Shown one piece after another: positions 9,241-18,005 of a stretch of DNA of 63,878 bases (positions within the stretch are counted from its first letter, which is position 1; every line of letters starts with the position of its first letter). The notes below the pieces were generated by a model, which saw nothing but the letters and a program-made list of their open reading frames with translations, ran no database searches and had not been told where the DNA came from. The DNA comes from CAMLOF01 sp041913045 (lineage in GTDB: Bacteria; Pseudomonadota; Gammaproteobacteria; Burkholderiales; Burkholderiaceae_C). Position numbers and translations under genes: made by a program. The DNA lies in contig JAYSGB010000023.1 of NCBI GenBank assembly GCA_041913045.1, positions 1 through 63,878 on the forward strand, read 5' to 3'.

Positions 9241-9984
9241 ATGGCACGCCCCAAGAACAAGCCCCTCCAGATCGCGCCCGCAGACGACACTGAAGACGCC
9301 AGCCAGTCACAGGAACTGGCGGACGAAACGCGTGTTCACAAAGCGATCGTCGATGCCGTTTTGTCACAAAAACTCCCTCCAGGCACACGCCTGGTGGAAA
9401 CACCGCTGTGCGAAGCCTTTGGGGTAAACCGCTCTTTGCTGCGGCGGGTGCTGGTTCGGCTGGCAAACGAAAAGGTCGTGGAGCTGCAGCACAACAAGGG
9501 CGCTGCGGTGGCGCAACCCACCCAGACCGAGATGCACGAGGTCTTTGAGGTGCGCCGCCTGATTGAAGGGGGGCTGATGCGCCGCCTGTGTGCCTGCGCA
9601 CGGCCTGGCGACATCACCGGCCTTCGCCGCCTGGTTGATGACGAGACACAGGCTTACCAGAAGGGTGACCGCACCAACTGGATTCGCCTGTCTGGCGAGT
9701 ACCACTTGGCGGCAGCACGCATTCTGGGCAACCACGAGCTGGAAGAAATCATGAACGCCCTGGTGGCCCGCACGACGCTGATGAAGGCGCTCTACATTGC
9801 GCCCGGGCGCAATGTGTGCTCGTTCGAGGAGCACACGGCCATTCTTGACGCCATTGCCGCTGGCGACGCCGAGCTTGCCTGCCGCCTGATGGACGAACAC
9901 CTGCAAAGTGCCGAACGCAAGCTGAGGCTCGAACCGCCTTCCACAGACATCGACCTGTTGAAACTGTTCGGTCAGCGGTCATGA
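9241..9984 (+). CDS. GntR family transcriptional regulator with FCD domain
   Basis: A 247-residue regulator. A winged helix (ETRVHKAIVDAVLSQKLPPG, then LCEAFGVNRSLLRRVLVRL) occupies roughly residues 25-95, followed by an FCD ligand domain with EVRRLIEGGL and the metal-site His in EEHTAILDAIAAGD. FCD regulators usually sense organic acids or related metabolites and repress adjacent catabolic genes. The ATG at 9241 has AGGGA upstream and gives a normal length. It overlaps the MFS transporter gene by ATGA and is divergent from the ABC/amidohydrolase operon, so either or both are likely targets. Confidence 0.9.
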   Translation: MARPKNKPLQIAPADDTEDASQSQELADETRVHKAIVDAVLSQKLPPGTRLVETPLCEAFGVNRSLLRRVLVRLANEKVVELQHNKGAAVAQPTQTEMHEVFEVRRLIEGGLMRRLCACARPGDITGLRRLVDDETQAYQKGDRTNWIRLSGEYHLAAARILGNHELEEIMNALVARTTLMKALYIAPGRNVCSFEEHTAILDAIAAGDAELACRLMDEHLQSAERKLRLEPPSTDIDLLKLFGQRS

Positions 9985-11249
9985 ACACCGCCAGCGACAC
10001 TGCGGACGGCACAAGCGTCAACGCCCGATTCAACGGTTTGTCAAAAGTCCTGGCGCTGGCCTTGGCGCCACTCGTGGCGCTGGGTTTTTCGCGTTTTTCC
10101 TACGCGCTGCTGTTGCCCGCCATGCAGAGCGACCTGGGCTGGAGCCTGTCGCAAGCGGGCGCTTTGAACACTGCCAACGGCCTGGGCTACCTGATCGGCG
10201 CGGCCGCTTCAGCGTTCATCGGGCGCCGCTGGGGTGAAAGCAAAGGTTTTGGCGCCAGCATGTTGCTCAGTGCTCTTGCACTGCTGCTCAGCGGCCTGGT
10301 GGATGATTGGCACGCCTTCATGGCCGTGCGCTTTTTCGGCGGCGTGAGCACTGCCGTGACCTTTGTGCTGGGCACGGCCTTGGCCGCACGTGCCATGCCG
10401 CAGCGACCTGCCACCGCCCTTGCCTGCTACTTTGGCGGCTCTGGCATGGGCATGGTATTGGCGGGCAGCGTGCTGCCGCATTGGGTGGAAGCCAGTGCGA
10501 ATGGCTGGCAGGCCGCCTGGTTGCTGATGGGGGCTGCGGCCGTTCTGGCGGCGTTCGTCAGCACCGCTGCGGCCAAGGCGCTGCCCAGCGGCAACGCCCA
10601 CCAGCCGCGCGCTCAAGATGGAAGCGGCCTCAGGCCTTTGTGGCCCAGCCTGGCAGCCAATGCGCTCTTTGGCGCTGGGTATGTCGGTTACACGACCTTC
10701 GTCATCGCGTTGCTGCGTCAGCAGGGATACAGCACAACGGCTACGTCCATTTTCTTCTGTGCCCTGGGACTGGCCTCGCTGCTTGCCACGCCCGCATGGG
10801 GCCGGGGCCTGGCAAGGATGCGCAATGGCCACGGCTTTGCCGTCGTCTCTGTCTGTGTGGCAATCGGATCGGTTCCGGTGCTGCTCTCCCCTCTTCTGCC
10901 TTCGCTCGCGTTTTCGGCGCTTGTCTTCGGCGCCAGCTTCATGGCCGGGCCTGCCGCGGTGAGCCTGGTCGCCCAGCGCATGCTGCCCGCGCCTCAACTG
11001 GCGGGCGCGCTGGGCGCCCTGACGGCCGCTTTCTCCCTGGGGCAGTCCATCGGGCCGGTGCTGGCGGGTTGGATTGCAGATGCTTCGGGCCGCCTTGAAG
11101 CGGGCCTGTGGCTGGGCCCGGTGTTGCTGGTCTGTGCCGGGGTCACATCATTGGCGCAGCTCAAAGGCTCCTCGCCCAAACCGTCTGCAGTGCAGGAACC
11201 ACAAGCCCTGCAGCAACGAACACCAGGAGCACGCAGACCACAAGCTTGA
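9981..11249 (+). CDS. MFS transporter, YbfB/YjiJ type
   Basis: A 422-residue membrane protein with about 12 hydrophobic segments. The N-terminal block APLVALGFSRFSYALLLPAM followed by AGALNTANGLGYLIG is characteristic of the YbfB/YjiJ branch of the major facilitator superfamily. Its substrate is unknown. It is translationally coupled to the FCD-type regulator (ATGA overlap at 9981). The last 30 or so residues are hydrophilic, and their codons overlap the 3' end of the convergent TauE/SafE gene by 89 bp, which is unusually long. Confidence 0.88.
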   Translation: MNTASDTADGTSVNARFNGLSKVLALALAPLVALGFSRFSYALLLPAMQSDLGWSLSQAGALNTANGLGYLIGAAASAFIGRRWGESKGFGASMLLSALALLLSGLVDDWHAFMAVRFFGGVSTAVTFVLGTALAARAMPQRPATALACYFGGSGMGMVLAGSVLPHWVEASANGWQAAWLLMGAAAVLAAFVSTAAAKALPSGNAHQPRAQDGSGLRPLWPSLAANALFGAGYVGYTTFVIALLRQQGYSTTATSIFFCALGLASLLATPAWGRGLARMRNGHGFAVVSVCVAIGSVPVLLSPLLPSLAFSALVFGASFMAGPAAVSLVAQRMLPAPQLAGALGALTAAFSLGQSIGPVLAGWIADASGRLEAGLWLGPVLLVCAGVTSLAQLKGSSPKPSAVQEPQALQQRTPGARRPQA

Positions 11250-11940
11250 TCGTCCGGGGCTGCCACCGCGGCGGCCAGCGGGCCATCAAGCGCGTCTGCA
11301 GCAACACCAAGGGCACGGCCTCGATGCTGAGCCACAGAGCGTCGCTGCCGAAACGACCTGTTCCTGCCATCAGGGCCAGCCGCACCACCGCGTTCACGGC
11401 AAAGATGGCCACCAGCGTGTCGCGAATCACCCGAAAAGGAAGCGGTTGCCGGTAGAAGTGGAATACCAGCGGAGGGCCGGCCGTGGAAAACAGACCGCCC
11501 AGCACCCCGGATACCAGGCCGACGCCCGCGAAGCTGGCCCGCGACGACCGCGCAGGCCGCGCTTTCGCCTCGAAAAGCAGCACACCGGCGCAGACAAAGA
11601 TCGTCAGCCCCAGGAGCAGTTCGAGGACCACCACCACGTTGTCGCCCAGCCAGCCGAGCAACAAGACACCGCCCAGCACGCCCGGCAAGGAAGTCGCCAT
11701 GACTGGGACCATGGCGTCGCGGTCGAATTGAGGGCGGGACGAGCGGAACAGCCCGATCGCGTTGACCAGAACCAGAACGCTGACGACGTTGGTCACGTCA
11801 GGCAGGGCCGCCACCTGGGTCAGCCCCGCCAGCCCCAGCAATACGAGGCCAAACGCAAAGCCCGTCAGGTTCTGTACATAACAGGCGGCGGCCACGCAAG
11901 CCAGGTAAGCTGCATGCTGCAGCAGTGTCATGGATGACAT
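11161..11940 (-). CDS. TauE/SafE family exporter (candidate sulfolactate exporter)
   Basis: A 259-residue membrane protein with about eight hydrophobic segments and the family motifs GFAFGLVLLGLAGL near the N terminus and GLVSGVLGGLFSTAGPP in the middle. TauE/SafE proteins export sulfite, sulfoacetate, sulfolactate or other anions. It begins 12 bp after the aldehyde dehydrogenase stop codon and is the last gene of the operon, the usual place for the exporter of the end product. In sulfo-ED clusters such a protein exports 3-sulfolactate. That role is inferred from context; the family assignment is firm. Its 3' end overlaps the convergent MFS gene by 89 bp. Confidence 0.85.
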   Translation of the reverse strand: MSSMTLLQHAAYLACVAAACYVQNLTGFAFGLVLLGLAGLTQVAALPDVTNVVSVLVLVNAIGLFRSSRPQFDRDAMVPVMATSLPGVLGGVLLLGWLGDNVVVVLELLLGLTIFVCAGVLLFEAKARPARSSRASFAGVGLVSGVLGGLFSTAGPPLVFHFYRQPLPFRVIRDTLVAIFAVNAVVRLALMAGTGRFGSDALWLSIEAVPLVLLQTRLMARWPPRWQPRTIKLVVCVLLVFVAAGLVVPALQTVWARSL

Positions 11941-11952
11941 GCCATGTCACGC

Positions 11953-13434
11953 TCAGGCGGCGATGCCTGCAAGGCACAGGTACTTGGTCTCCAGGTACTC
12001 GTCCATGCCGTGGCGGGAGCCTTCACGCCCAAGCCCTGACTGTTTGACGCCTCCGAACGGTACCTCTGCCGTCGAGATCAAGCCCGTGTTGACCCCCACC
12101 ATGCCGTATTCCAGCGCTTCGCCGACACGGAAGATTCGGCCGAGGTCGCGGCTGAAAAAGTAGCTGGCCAAGCCGAACTCGGTTGCGTTTGCGAGCGCGA
12201 TGACCTCGGCCTCTGTATCGAAGCGGAACACCGGCGCGACGGGGCCGAAAGTCTCCTCTCGGGCGCACAACATGGCGTCGTTCGCATCCGCCAGCACGGT
12301 GGGCGCGTAGCTGTTCACGCCGGTGCGCTGGCCGCCCACAACCACGCGCGCACCTTTGGCTATGGCGTCGGCAACGTGCGTCTCAACCTTGGTCAGCGCA
12401 TCTGCATCGATCAGCGGCCCCTGCTGCACCCCATCGTCAAACCCGTTGCCAACCCGGATCTCGCCCGCTCTGGCCGCCAGCTTCTGCACGAAACGGTCGT
12501 ACACACCGGCTTGTACGTACAGGCGGTTTGCACAGACACAGGTTTGCCCGGCGTTGCGGAACTTGCTGATCAAAGCTCCTTCTACGGCCGCGTCAAGGTC
12601 GGCATCGTCAAACACGATGAACGGCGCGTTTCCGCCCAGCTCCAGCGACAGCTTCTTGATAGTAGGTGCGCATTGCCGCATCAGGATTCGGCAAACCTCT
12701 GTGCTTCCGGTGAAGGAGAGGTGTCGAACCATGTCGTGTTCACAAAGGGCACGGCCAATGGCGATGGAGTGTTCGCCGTCCCCCGTCACGACGTTGAGCA
12801 CCCCGTCCGGCAAACCGGCGCGGCGTCCCAGTTCCGCCACGGCCAGGGCGCACAAGGGGGTCTGCTCCGCAGGTTTGACGACCACCGTGCACCCCGCTGC
12901 AAGAGCCGGTGCAACCTTGCGGGTGATCATTGCGACCGGGAAGTTCCAGGGAGTGATCGCCGCGCATACGCCGATGGGCTGGCGAATCACGAGGTAGCGT
13001 TTGTCCGTGTCGGTGGTCGGGATCGTCTCGCCATAGACCCGCCGGGACTCCTCGGCAAACCATTCAATGAAGCTGGCGCCAAAGCCGATCTCGGCCCGGG
13101 CTTCGGCCAGTGGCTTGCCTTGCTCGGCGGTCATGATGCGGGCAAGGTCGTCGGCGTGCGCATGCAAGAGCGCTGCCCAGCGCTGCAAGACGGCTGCCCG
13201 CTGCTTGGCGGTCTGGGCACGCCATGCGGGCCCGGCGCGATCGGCGGCCGCAATGGCCTGCTGCGCCTCCTCATGCCCCAGATTGGCCACTTCGGCCAGT
13301 GTGATGCCGGTGGCCGGGTCCACGACGGGAAAGCGTGCGCCGCCCGCTGTCCACGTACCTCCGATCAATGCGTCGAAGCGCAGCAGCGTGGCGTCGGCCA
13401 GTTGCGCCAGCGGTGAATCTGTACGTTGGTTCAT
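11953..13434 (-). CDS. NAD(P)-dependent aldehyde dehydrogenase, GabD-like (candidate sulfolactaldehyde dehydrogenase)
   Basis: A 493-residue aldehyde dehydrogenase closest in character to succinate-semialdehyde dehydrogenases. Visible elements are ITPWNFPVAMITRKVAPALA (cofactor region), FTGSTEVCRILMRQ, the general-base Glu in LELGGNAPFIVFDDADLD and the catalytic Cys in NAGQTCVCANR. The ATG at 13434 gives the standard family length; the frame is open further upstream but has no family sequence there. GabD-like enzymes serve as sulfolactaldehyde dehydrogenases in sulfo-ED clusters, and the exporter directly downstream fits that. Alternatives are glycolaldehyde, lactaldehyde or alpha-ketoglutaric semialdehyde oxidation in a sugar-acid pathway. 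Confidence 0.92.
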   Translation of the reverse strand: MNQRTDSPLAQLADATLLRFDALIGGTWTAGGARFPVVDPATGITLAEVANLGHEEAQQAIAAADRAGPAWRAQTAKQRAAVLQRWAALLHAHADDLARIMTAEQGKPLAEARAEIGFGASFIEWFAEESRRVYGETIPTTDTDKRYLVIRQPIGVCAAITPWNFPVAMITRKVAPALAAGCTVVVKPAEQTPLCALAVAELGRRAGLPDGVLNVVTGDGEHSIAIGRALCEHDMVRHLSFTGSTEVCRILMRQCAPTIKKLSLELGGNAPFIVFDDADLDAAVEGALISKFRNAGQTCVCANRLYVQAGVYDRFVQKLAARAGEIRVGNGFDDGVQQGPLIDADALTKVETHVADAIAKGARVVVGGQRTGVNSYAPTVLADANDAMLCAREETFGPVAPVFRFDTEAEVIALANATEFGLASYFFSRDLGRIFRVGEALEYGMVGVNTGLISTAEVPFGGVKQSGLGREGSRHGMDEYLETKYLCLAGIAA

Positions 13435-13445
13435 GGCTCCCCCGC

Positions 13446-14228
13446 TCACGACACGATGGACTGCTGCGCAATGCCGGCGTCCACCAGCACGTGCTGCCCG
13501 GTCATGCCATCGCTGTCGTCGGCTGCCAGGAACAGCGTGGGCCGCGCAACATGCTCGGGATACAGCCGCATCTTGAGGCACTGCGCATCCAGAAAAGCGC
13601 GGTCGGCGTCTGGATCGCGGTGCAGCGTCGTCTGGCGTTCCGTGACGATGGCGCCCGGCACGATGGCGTTGACACGGATGTTTCGCCCGCCCAGTTCACG
13701 CGCCAAGGTCCGGGTGAGGCCGAGGATGCCCGCCTTCGCGGTGGTGTATCCCACAAGGTTGGGCCGCCCGCGCATCCACGAAACCGATCCCATGTTGATG
13801 ATCGATCCACCGCCGGCCTCGGCCATTCCAGGGGCGACCGCCTGGATCGCAAAGAAATAGTGCTTGAGGTTCAGCGCCAGCCGCTCGTCCCAGTATTCTG
13901 GTGTGACCTCCTCCATCGTGTGGCGGTCGTCGCGGCCGGCGTTGTTGACGAGAACGCGTACCGGCCCAAGGCGCTTGGCCACTTCGCCCAGCAGTGCCTG
14001 GTAGGCCGCCACGTCGCGCACGTCGCAAGGGGCGAACCATGGTTCGGCGTGCCCCGCCGCTGTGACTTCCTCGACGAGCGCCTGGCCCCCGTCGGCGCGC
14101 AGGCCGCAGAAGGCCACCTTTGCGCCCTGTGCGGCAAAAGCCCGCACGAGTTCGGCGCCGATGCCCGAACTGCCGCCGGAAATGAAGACGACGCGGTCCT
14201 TGAGCGATGGATAAAGTGTGATGTTCAT
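13446..14228 (-). CDS. SDR family oxidoreductase (candidate sugar/sulfoquinovose dehydrogenase)
   Basis: A 260-residue classical short-chain dehydrogenase. The Rossmann motif SGGSSGIGAELV lies near residues 17-28, the catalytic Ser is in NMGSVSWM and the Tyr-x3-Lys is in YTTAKAGILGLTRTLARELG. The start overlaps the lactonase gene stop by ATGA. In this operon it is the natural candidate to oxidise the cyclic sugar at C1 to a lactone, passing product to the lactonase next door. In the sulfo-ED pathway of Pseudomonas putida SQ1 an SDR oxidises sulfoquinovose this way. L-arabinose, L-fucose and related sugars are other known SDR substrates. Confidence 0.92.
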   Translation of the reverse strand: MNITLYPSLKDRVVFISGGSSGIGAELVRAFAAQGAKVAFCGLRADGGQALVEEVTAAGHAEPWFAPCDVRDVAAYQALLGEVAKRLGPVRVLVNNAGRDDRHTMEEVTPEYWDERLALNLKHYFFAIQAVAPGMAEAGGGSIINMGSVSWMRGRPNLVGYTTAKAGILGLTRTLARELGGRNIRVNAIVPGAIVTERQTTLHRDPDADRAFLDAQCLKMRLYPEHVARPTLFLAADDSDGMTGQHVLVDAGIAQQSIVS

Positions 14229-15121
14229 GATGTTCTCACAAGGTTTGCAGGCAATCCGGGAACGTCCACGCGCATCTGAAGCACGCGGCCGGACAGGGGC
14301 ATGGCTGCCAGTTCCGCCGCAGGTCGCTTGTCGCGCGCGGTGGTGATGTAGAGGGTGCGCAAGTCCGGGCCGCCGAAGCACGGCATCGTCGGGCAGCGCA
14401 CGGGCAGACTGACGGTCTGCAGAACTTCACCCTGGGGCGACAGCCGCAAGATCCGGGCGCCCTCGAACATCGCCACCCAGTAGCAGCCCTCGGCATCAAC
14501 TGCGGCGCCGTCGGGCCGCCCCCCGTAGCTGTCTGGGGACGCATCTGCCTCGGGTGTGGGGAATGCCGCGCAAAGACGGCGGTTTGACGGCATGCCTTTG
14601 CCGGGGTCGAAGTCCCAGGCGGTGATTTGATGGGCCTTGGTATCGGCCCAGTACATGGTGCGCCCGTCCGGGCTCCAGGCCAGGCCGTTGCTGGTGGTGA
14701 TGCCATCTGCCACCTGCTGCAGCCCACCGGCGTCCAGCCGGTAGAGTGATGCCCGGGCAGCGTCGCGCGGCTCGTAGATGGTGCCTACCCAAAAACGTCC
14801 TTGGGCGTCGGTCTTGCCGTCGTTGAAGCGTTCTACCGCCGTGTCGTAGGGAGCACGTGCCAGCAATGAGCGCGTCCCGTCAGCAGGGTTGAGCCGAATC
14901 AGCCCGTCACGCTGGGCGACGATGAGGGTGCCGTCGTCGCACGCGGCGCAACAACCCAGGTCGTGCTCAAAGTCCCACTCGGTGTGCTGGCCGTTGGCCG
15001 GGTCGTAGCGGTGCAGCCGGCGGCCGGGTATGTCGCACCAGTAAAGCGTTTTTTCCAGCGGATGCCACAGCGGCGACTCGCCAAGCAGGCTGGCCGCAAC
15101 CGGCAGGGGTTCGATGTTCAA
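14225..15121 (-). CDS. SMP-30/gluconolactonase family lactonase
   Basis: A 298-residue six-bladed beta-propeller lactonase. Metal-ligand regions are visible: Glu in LGESPLWHPLEK, Asn in TTSNGLAWSPDGRTMYWADT and Asp in GRPDGAAVDAEGCYW. The start is TTG at 15121, with AAGGAG 6 nt upstream, and it overlaps the mutarotase stop codon as TTGA, so it is probably coupled. The enzyme would hydrolyse the aldonolactone made by the dehydrogenase to the open aldonate (6-deoxy-6-sulfogluconate if the sulfo-ED reading is right). Confidence 0.9.
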   Translation of the reverse strand: MNIEPLPVAASLLGESPLWHPLEKTLYWCDIPGRRLHRYDPANGQHTEWDFEHDLGCCAACDDGTLIVAQRDGLIRLNPADGTRSLLARAPYDTAVERFNDGKTDAQGRFWVGTIYEPRDAARASLYRLDAGGLQQVADGITTSNGLAWSPDGRTMYWADTKAHQITAWDFDPGKGMPSNRRLCAAFPTPEADASPDSYGGRPDGAAVDAEGCYWVAMFEGARILRLSPQGEVLQTVSLPVRCPTMPCFGGPDLRTLYITTARDKRPAAELAAMPLSGRVLQMRVDVPGLPANLVRTS

Positions 15122-15990
15122 GACGCGCTCCTTGCTTGCGGTTCGATGTCCAGGGTCATCCAGGCACTCAGCGTTTTGCCCGGGGGCAAGGTCACCAGCC
15201 CGCGCGCGGCCGGGTCCGGCGCGTGGATGGCGTCGTTCACGTGGCTGACTGGCTCGACGCAGAAATGAGGCTGGGCGGGCGGGGTGAAGACGACCAGCCA
15301 CGGAACACTGGCCGACAGCCGAACCATCAGTTCCGCGTCCTCGATCAGCGCCGTGCCATTCCAGCCGCCGAAGCAGTGGTCGAAGTTCATCGCGTCCACC
15401 CTGCCCTGCAGCGCCGGTTGATCGACGGCGTGCGTCGGCAGCAACGTGGCGTCTGCTTCCCAACGGCTATTGACGGGTATGTCCACGCAGCTTGCGGCTC
15501 GCTTGGGGAAGTAAGGGTGCCAGCCCAGCCCTGCCGGTTGAGGCACCGTGTCCGTGTTGGTCATGTCGAGTTCCATGCGCAACGACCGGGGCGTGATCAC
15601 CAGGCGCTGTTCGGCATCGAACGCAAATGGCCAATCGGCGTCAGGCAGGTGCCGCATGCGCAGGGTCATGGCACTGCTGGTGCAGACCACCGCCTGCCAT
15701 GGCCGTTGCCAGCCCACACCATGCAAAGAATGCGGGCTGCCTTCAAAGTTCGGCGCCGTGGTGTATTCATGCCCCTGCCACATGAAGCGGCGCCAGCCCA
15801 GCCGGTTGGAATAGGGTATGAGCGGAAAACAGGCCGACTGACGCGGCCCCAGCAGCGCGGCGGCCTCGACGGAGCGCAACACGGGGGTTTGGCCGTGCCA
15901 TAGACCGGCCAGGCTGCCACCCAGGTCCGCCCGCACCACGGCACGCAGATCCCCTGCGACAAGCGTGTGCCCCTGGTTGATGTTGCCCAT
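15118..15990 (-). CDS. Aldose 1-epimerase family mutarotase
   Basis: A 290-residue galactose-mutarotase-like protein. Family motifs are YSNRLGWRRFMWQG, the HSLHGVGWQRPW His region, GLGWHPYFPK with the catalytic His, and FCVEPVSHVNDA with the catalytic Glu. It interconverts alpha and beta anomers so that sugar released by a glycosidase can be oxidised by an anomer-specific dehydrogenase. Sulfoquinovose mutarotases of this fold accompany sulfoglycolysis clusters. The ATG at 15990 lies 20 bp from the end of the Gfo/Idh/MocA gene and fits family length; the frame continues upstream without family sequence. Confidence 0.9.
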   Translation of the reverse strand: MGNINQGHTLVAGDLRAVVRADLGGSLAGLWHGQTPVLRSVEAAALLGPRQSACFPLIPYSNRLGWRRFMWQGHEYTTAPNFEGSPHSLHGVGWQRPWQAVVCTSSAMTLRMRHLPDADWPFAFDAEQRLVITPRSLRMELDMTNTDTVPQPAGLGWHPYFPKRAASCVDIPVNSRWEADATLLPTHAVDQPALQGRVDAMNFDHCFGGWNGTALIEDAELMVRLSASVPWLVVFTPPAQPHFCVEPVSHVNDAIHAPDPAARGLVTLPPGKTLSAWMTLDIEPQARSAS

Positions 15991-16010
15991 CGTGCAAATG
16001 TCTGCCGGGC

Positions 16011-17126
16011 TCACCAACCGGCGGGCAGGACTTCGCTGAGTTCGACAGCCCGGCCAAGCTCGATGCTGCGGTGGGCAGCCAGTCCTGTTGCGACGCTGCG
16101 CAAGCCCTCCTCCAAGGTGACTTCCGCTGGCCTGCCGTGGCGTATTGCGTCCGAGAAATGCTGGTGTTCGATATACGAAGCACCGAAATGCTGACCGGGG
16201 TACTTGATGTTGGTGTCCCAGACGCGGCGCACTGCCACGCCCTTGCCAGTGCCTGAAGGCTGCCCCCACACTTCACGACGGCCCCAGTCTTCGCGGCGAC
16301 CGTAGCGCAGCGTCAGGGAAGGCAGCAGTGACTCCAGCTTGCCCTCATCGCCGACCACCACGATGTGTTCGTTGTCGATCGAGTTCTCGGCGAACATGCA
16401 CAGGTCCAGCATGGCGCGCGCACCGCTGCCGTATTCCACGATCACGTAGGCGCTGTCCAGGATGTCGGGTCTGCGGCCGCCGTACTCTTCGTTCAGGTGG
16501 TTGACACGCTGACCGCCCGATGCGAACACGCGCACTGGTTTTTCGCGCAGGATCAGGTCCATGAGGTTGAAGTAGTGGCAGCATTTCTCGACCAGGGTGC
16601 CACCCGTGTTGGCGCTGAACCGGTTCCAGTCGCCCACCTTGGGGTAGAAGGGCTCGCGGTGCTCGCGAATCGCAACCTGGTGGAGCCGCCCAATAGCGCC
16701 TTCGTGTGCCATGCGAATCATCTCGGCCACTGGTGGCATGTAGCGGTATTCCTGCGCCACCCACACCATGGCCTTGCGGCGGCTGGCCAGGGACATCATC
16801 TCCAGCCCATCCTCAATGCGCGTCACCAAAGGCTTCTCGACCAGAATGTGCAGCTCCGTCTGCAGCGCGGCGCGCATGATTTCGATGTGCGTGAAATTGG
16901 GAGTCGCAATCACCACAGCGTCGCACAGACCGCTGTCTAGCAGTGGCTGGTAGTGTTCGAACACCTGCACGCCAGGGGGCAGTATGGCCAGCGCTGCCTC
17001 GCGGCTGGGGCCGTGGGGGTCGGCAATGGCTGTGACTTCTGCGCCGCCCATGGCTCGCAGGTTCTCGATATGTTCGCGGCCCATGCTGCCGCAGCCAATG
17101 ATGCCGTAACGAAGTGTTTGCGACAT
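16011..17126 (-). CDS. Gfo/Idh/MocA family protein (oxidoreductase, or NAD-dependent sulfoquinovosidase)
   Basis: A 371-residue protein with an N-terminal Rossmann fold (YGIIGCGSMGREHIENLRAM) and the family lysine motif in HILVEKPLVTRIEDGLEMM near residue 97, followed by a substrate domain with GGTLVEKCCHYFNLMDLILR. Most relatives are NAD(P)-dependent sugar oxidoreductases. Some members are glycosidases that use bound NAD in an oxidation-elimination-reduction cycle, including the sulfoquinovosidases grouped as GH188. No GH31-type sulfoquinovosidase is encoded in the window, and this gene sits between the importer and the mutarotase, exactly where a glycosidase step belongs. That role is inference. 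Confidence 0.85.
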   Translation of the reverse strand: MSQTLRYGIIGCGSMGREHIENLRAMGGAEVTAIADPHGPSREAALAILPPGVQVFEHYQPLLDSGLCDAVVIATPNFTHIEIMRAALQTELHILVEKPLVTRIEDGLEMMSLASRRKAMVWVAQEYRYMPPVAEMIRMAHEGAIGRLHQVAIREHREPFYPKVGDWNRFSANTGGTLVEKCCHYFNLMDLILREKPVRVFASGGQRVNHLNEEYGGRRPDILDSAYVIVEYGSGARAMLDLCMFAENSIDNEHIVVVGDEGKLESLLPSLTLRYGRREDWGRREVWGQPSGTGKGVAVRRVWDTNIKYPGQHFGASYIEHQHFSDAIRHGRPAEVTLEEGLRSVATGLAAHRSIELGRAVELSEVLPAGW

Positions 17127-17174
17127 GGTTTTCCTCTGTCTCTTACCGTGTTGATGAATTGGGTAGGTGTGGGC

Positions 17175-18005
17175 TCAGCCTTTGAGGCCGCCCTGGGTCA
17201 GCCCGCCTACCACGCGTTCCTGGAACAAGGCGATCAGCACCGCGATGGGCACGATGGCCACCACGAGCGCCGCCGAAATGACTGGCCATGGGAAGGTGAA
17301 TTCCCCCTGGTACAGCGAGATGCCAACCGGGAGCGTTCGCATCCCGGCGCTGGCGTTCAGCGAGAGCGCGAGCAGGAATTCGTCCCATGCATTGACGAAA
17401 GCCAGAATGCCTGCCGTGAACACCCCAGGCGCTGCCAGCGGCACGACCACACGCCACAACGCGCCGATGCGGGTGCAGCCGTCGATCATGGCTGCGTTCT
17501 CAAGGTCTTTCGGGATGCTTTGAAAGAAACTCACCAAGACCAGGGTGCAGACGGGCAGGCTCAACACCGTGTAAGGCAATACGAGCGCGGTGTAGGTGTT
17601 GAGCAGGTTGAGGTTGCGCATGGTCTCGAAGATCGGCACCAGCAGCGTCACCAGCGGGAACATGCTGGATGCAACGATGCAGGTCAGGATCAGTTGCCGG
17701 TTCCGGAGGTTGAGCCGGGCAATGGCGTAGGCCGCAAACGCAGAAACCGTAAGTGCCACCAGAGTGGACAGCACAGCTACGATCAAGCTGTTGCCCAGGT
17801 ACTTGAGCAGCGGCTGGTCGGTGAACGCCTGCACGTAGTTCGACAGCACCAACTGGTGCGGCAGGTAGGTGATGGGCTTGCTCACCAGCTCCGCCTCGGT
17901 CTTGAGCGAAGTCAGCAGGATCCACACGGCCGGGAAGAAGCCGTTGACCACGACGATCCCGGCAGCGATCAGGCGCAGCGAGCGCCCCTCGAAGAGCTTG
18001 TTCAT
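17175..18005 (-). CDS. Carbohydrate ABC transporter permease (MalG-like)
   Basis: A 276-residue inner-membrane permease of the MalG type with about six spans. The cytoplasmic coupling loop reads ENAAMIDGCTRIGALWRVVV, and VNAWDEFLLALSL is also typical of MalG. Its start overlaps the stop of the MalF-like gene by ATGA. With MalF it forms the channel that delivers the glycoside or sugar feeding the catabolic enzymes of this operon. The substrate is set by the binding protein at 18931. Confidence 0.92.
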   Translation of the reverse strand: MNKLFEGRSLRLIAAGIVVVNGFFPAVWILLTSLKTEAELVSKPITYLPHQLVLSNYVQAFTDQPLLKYLGNSLIVAVLSTLVALTVSAFAAYAIARLNLRNRQLILTCIVASSMFPLVTLLVPIFETMRNLNLLNTYTALVLPYTVLSLPVCTLVLVSFFQSIPKDLENAAMIDGCTRIGALWRVVVPLAAPGVFTAGILAFVNAWDEFLLALSLNASAGMRTLPVGISLYQGEFTFPWPVISAALVVAIVPIAVLIALFQERVVGGLTQGGLKG

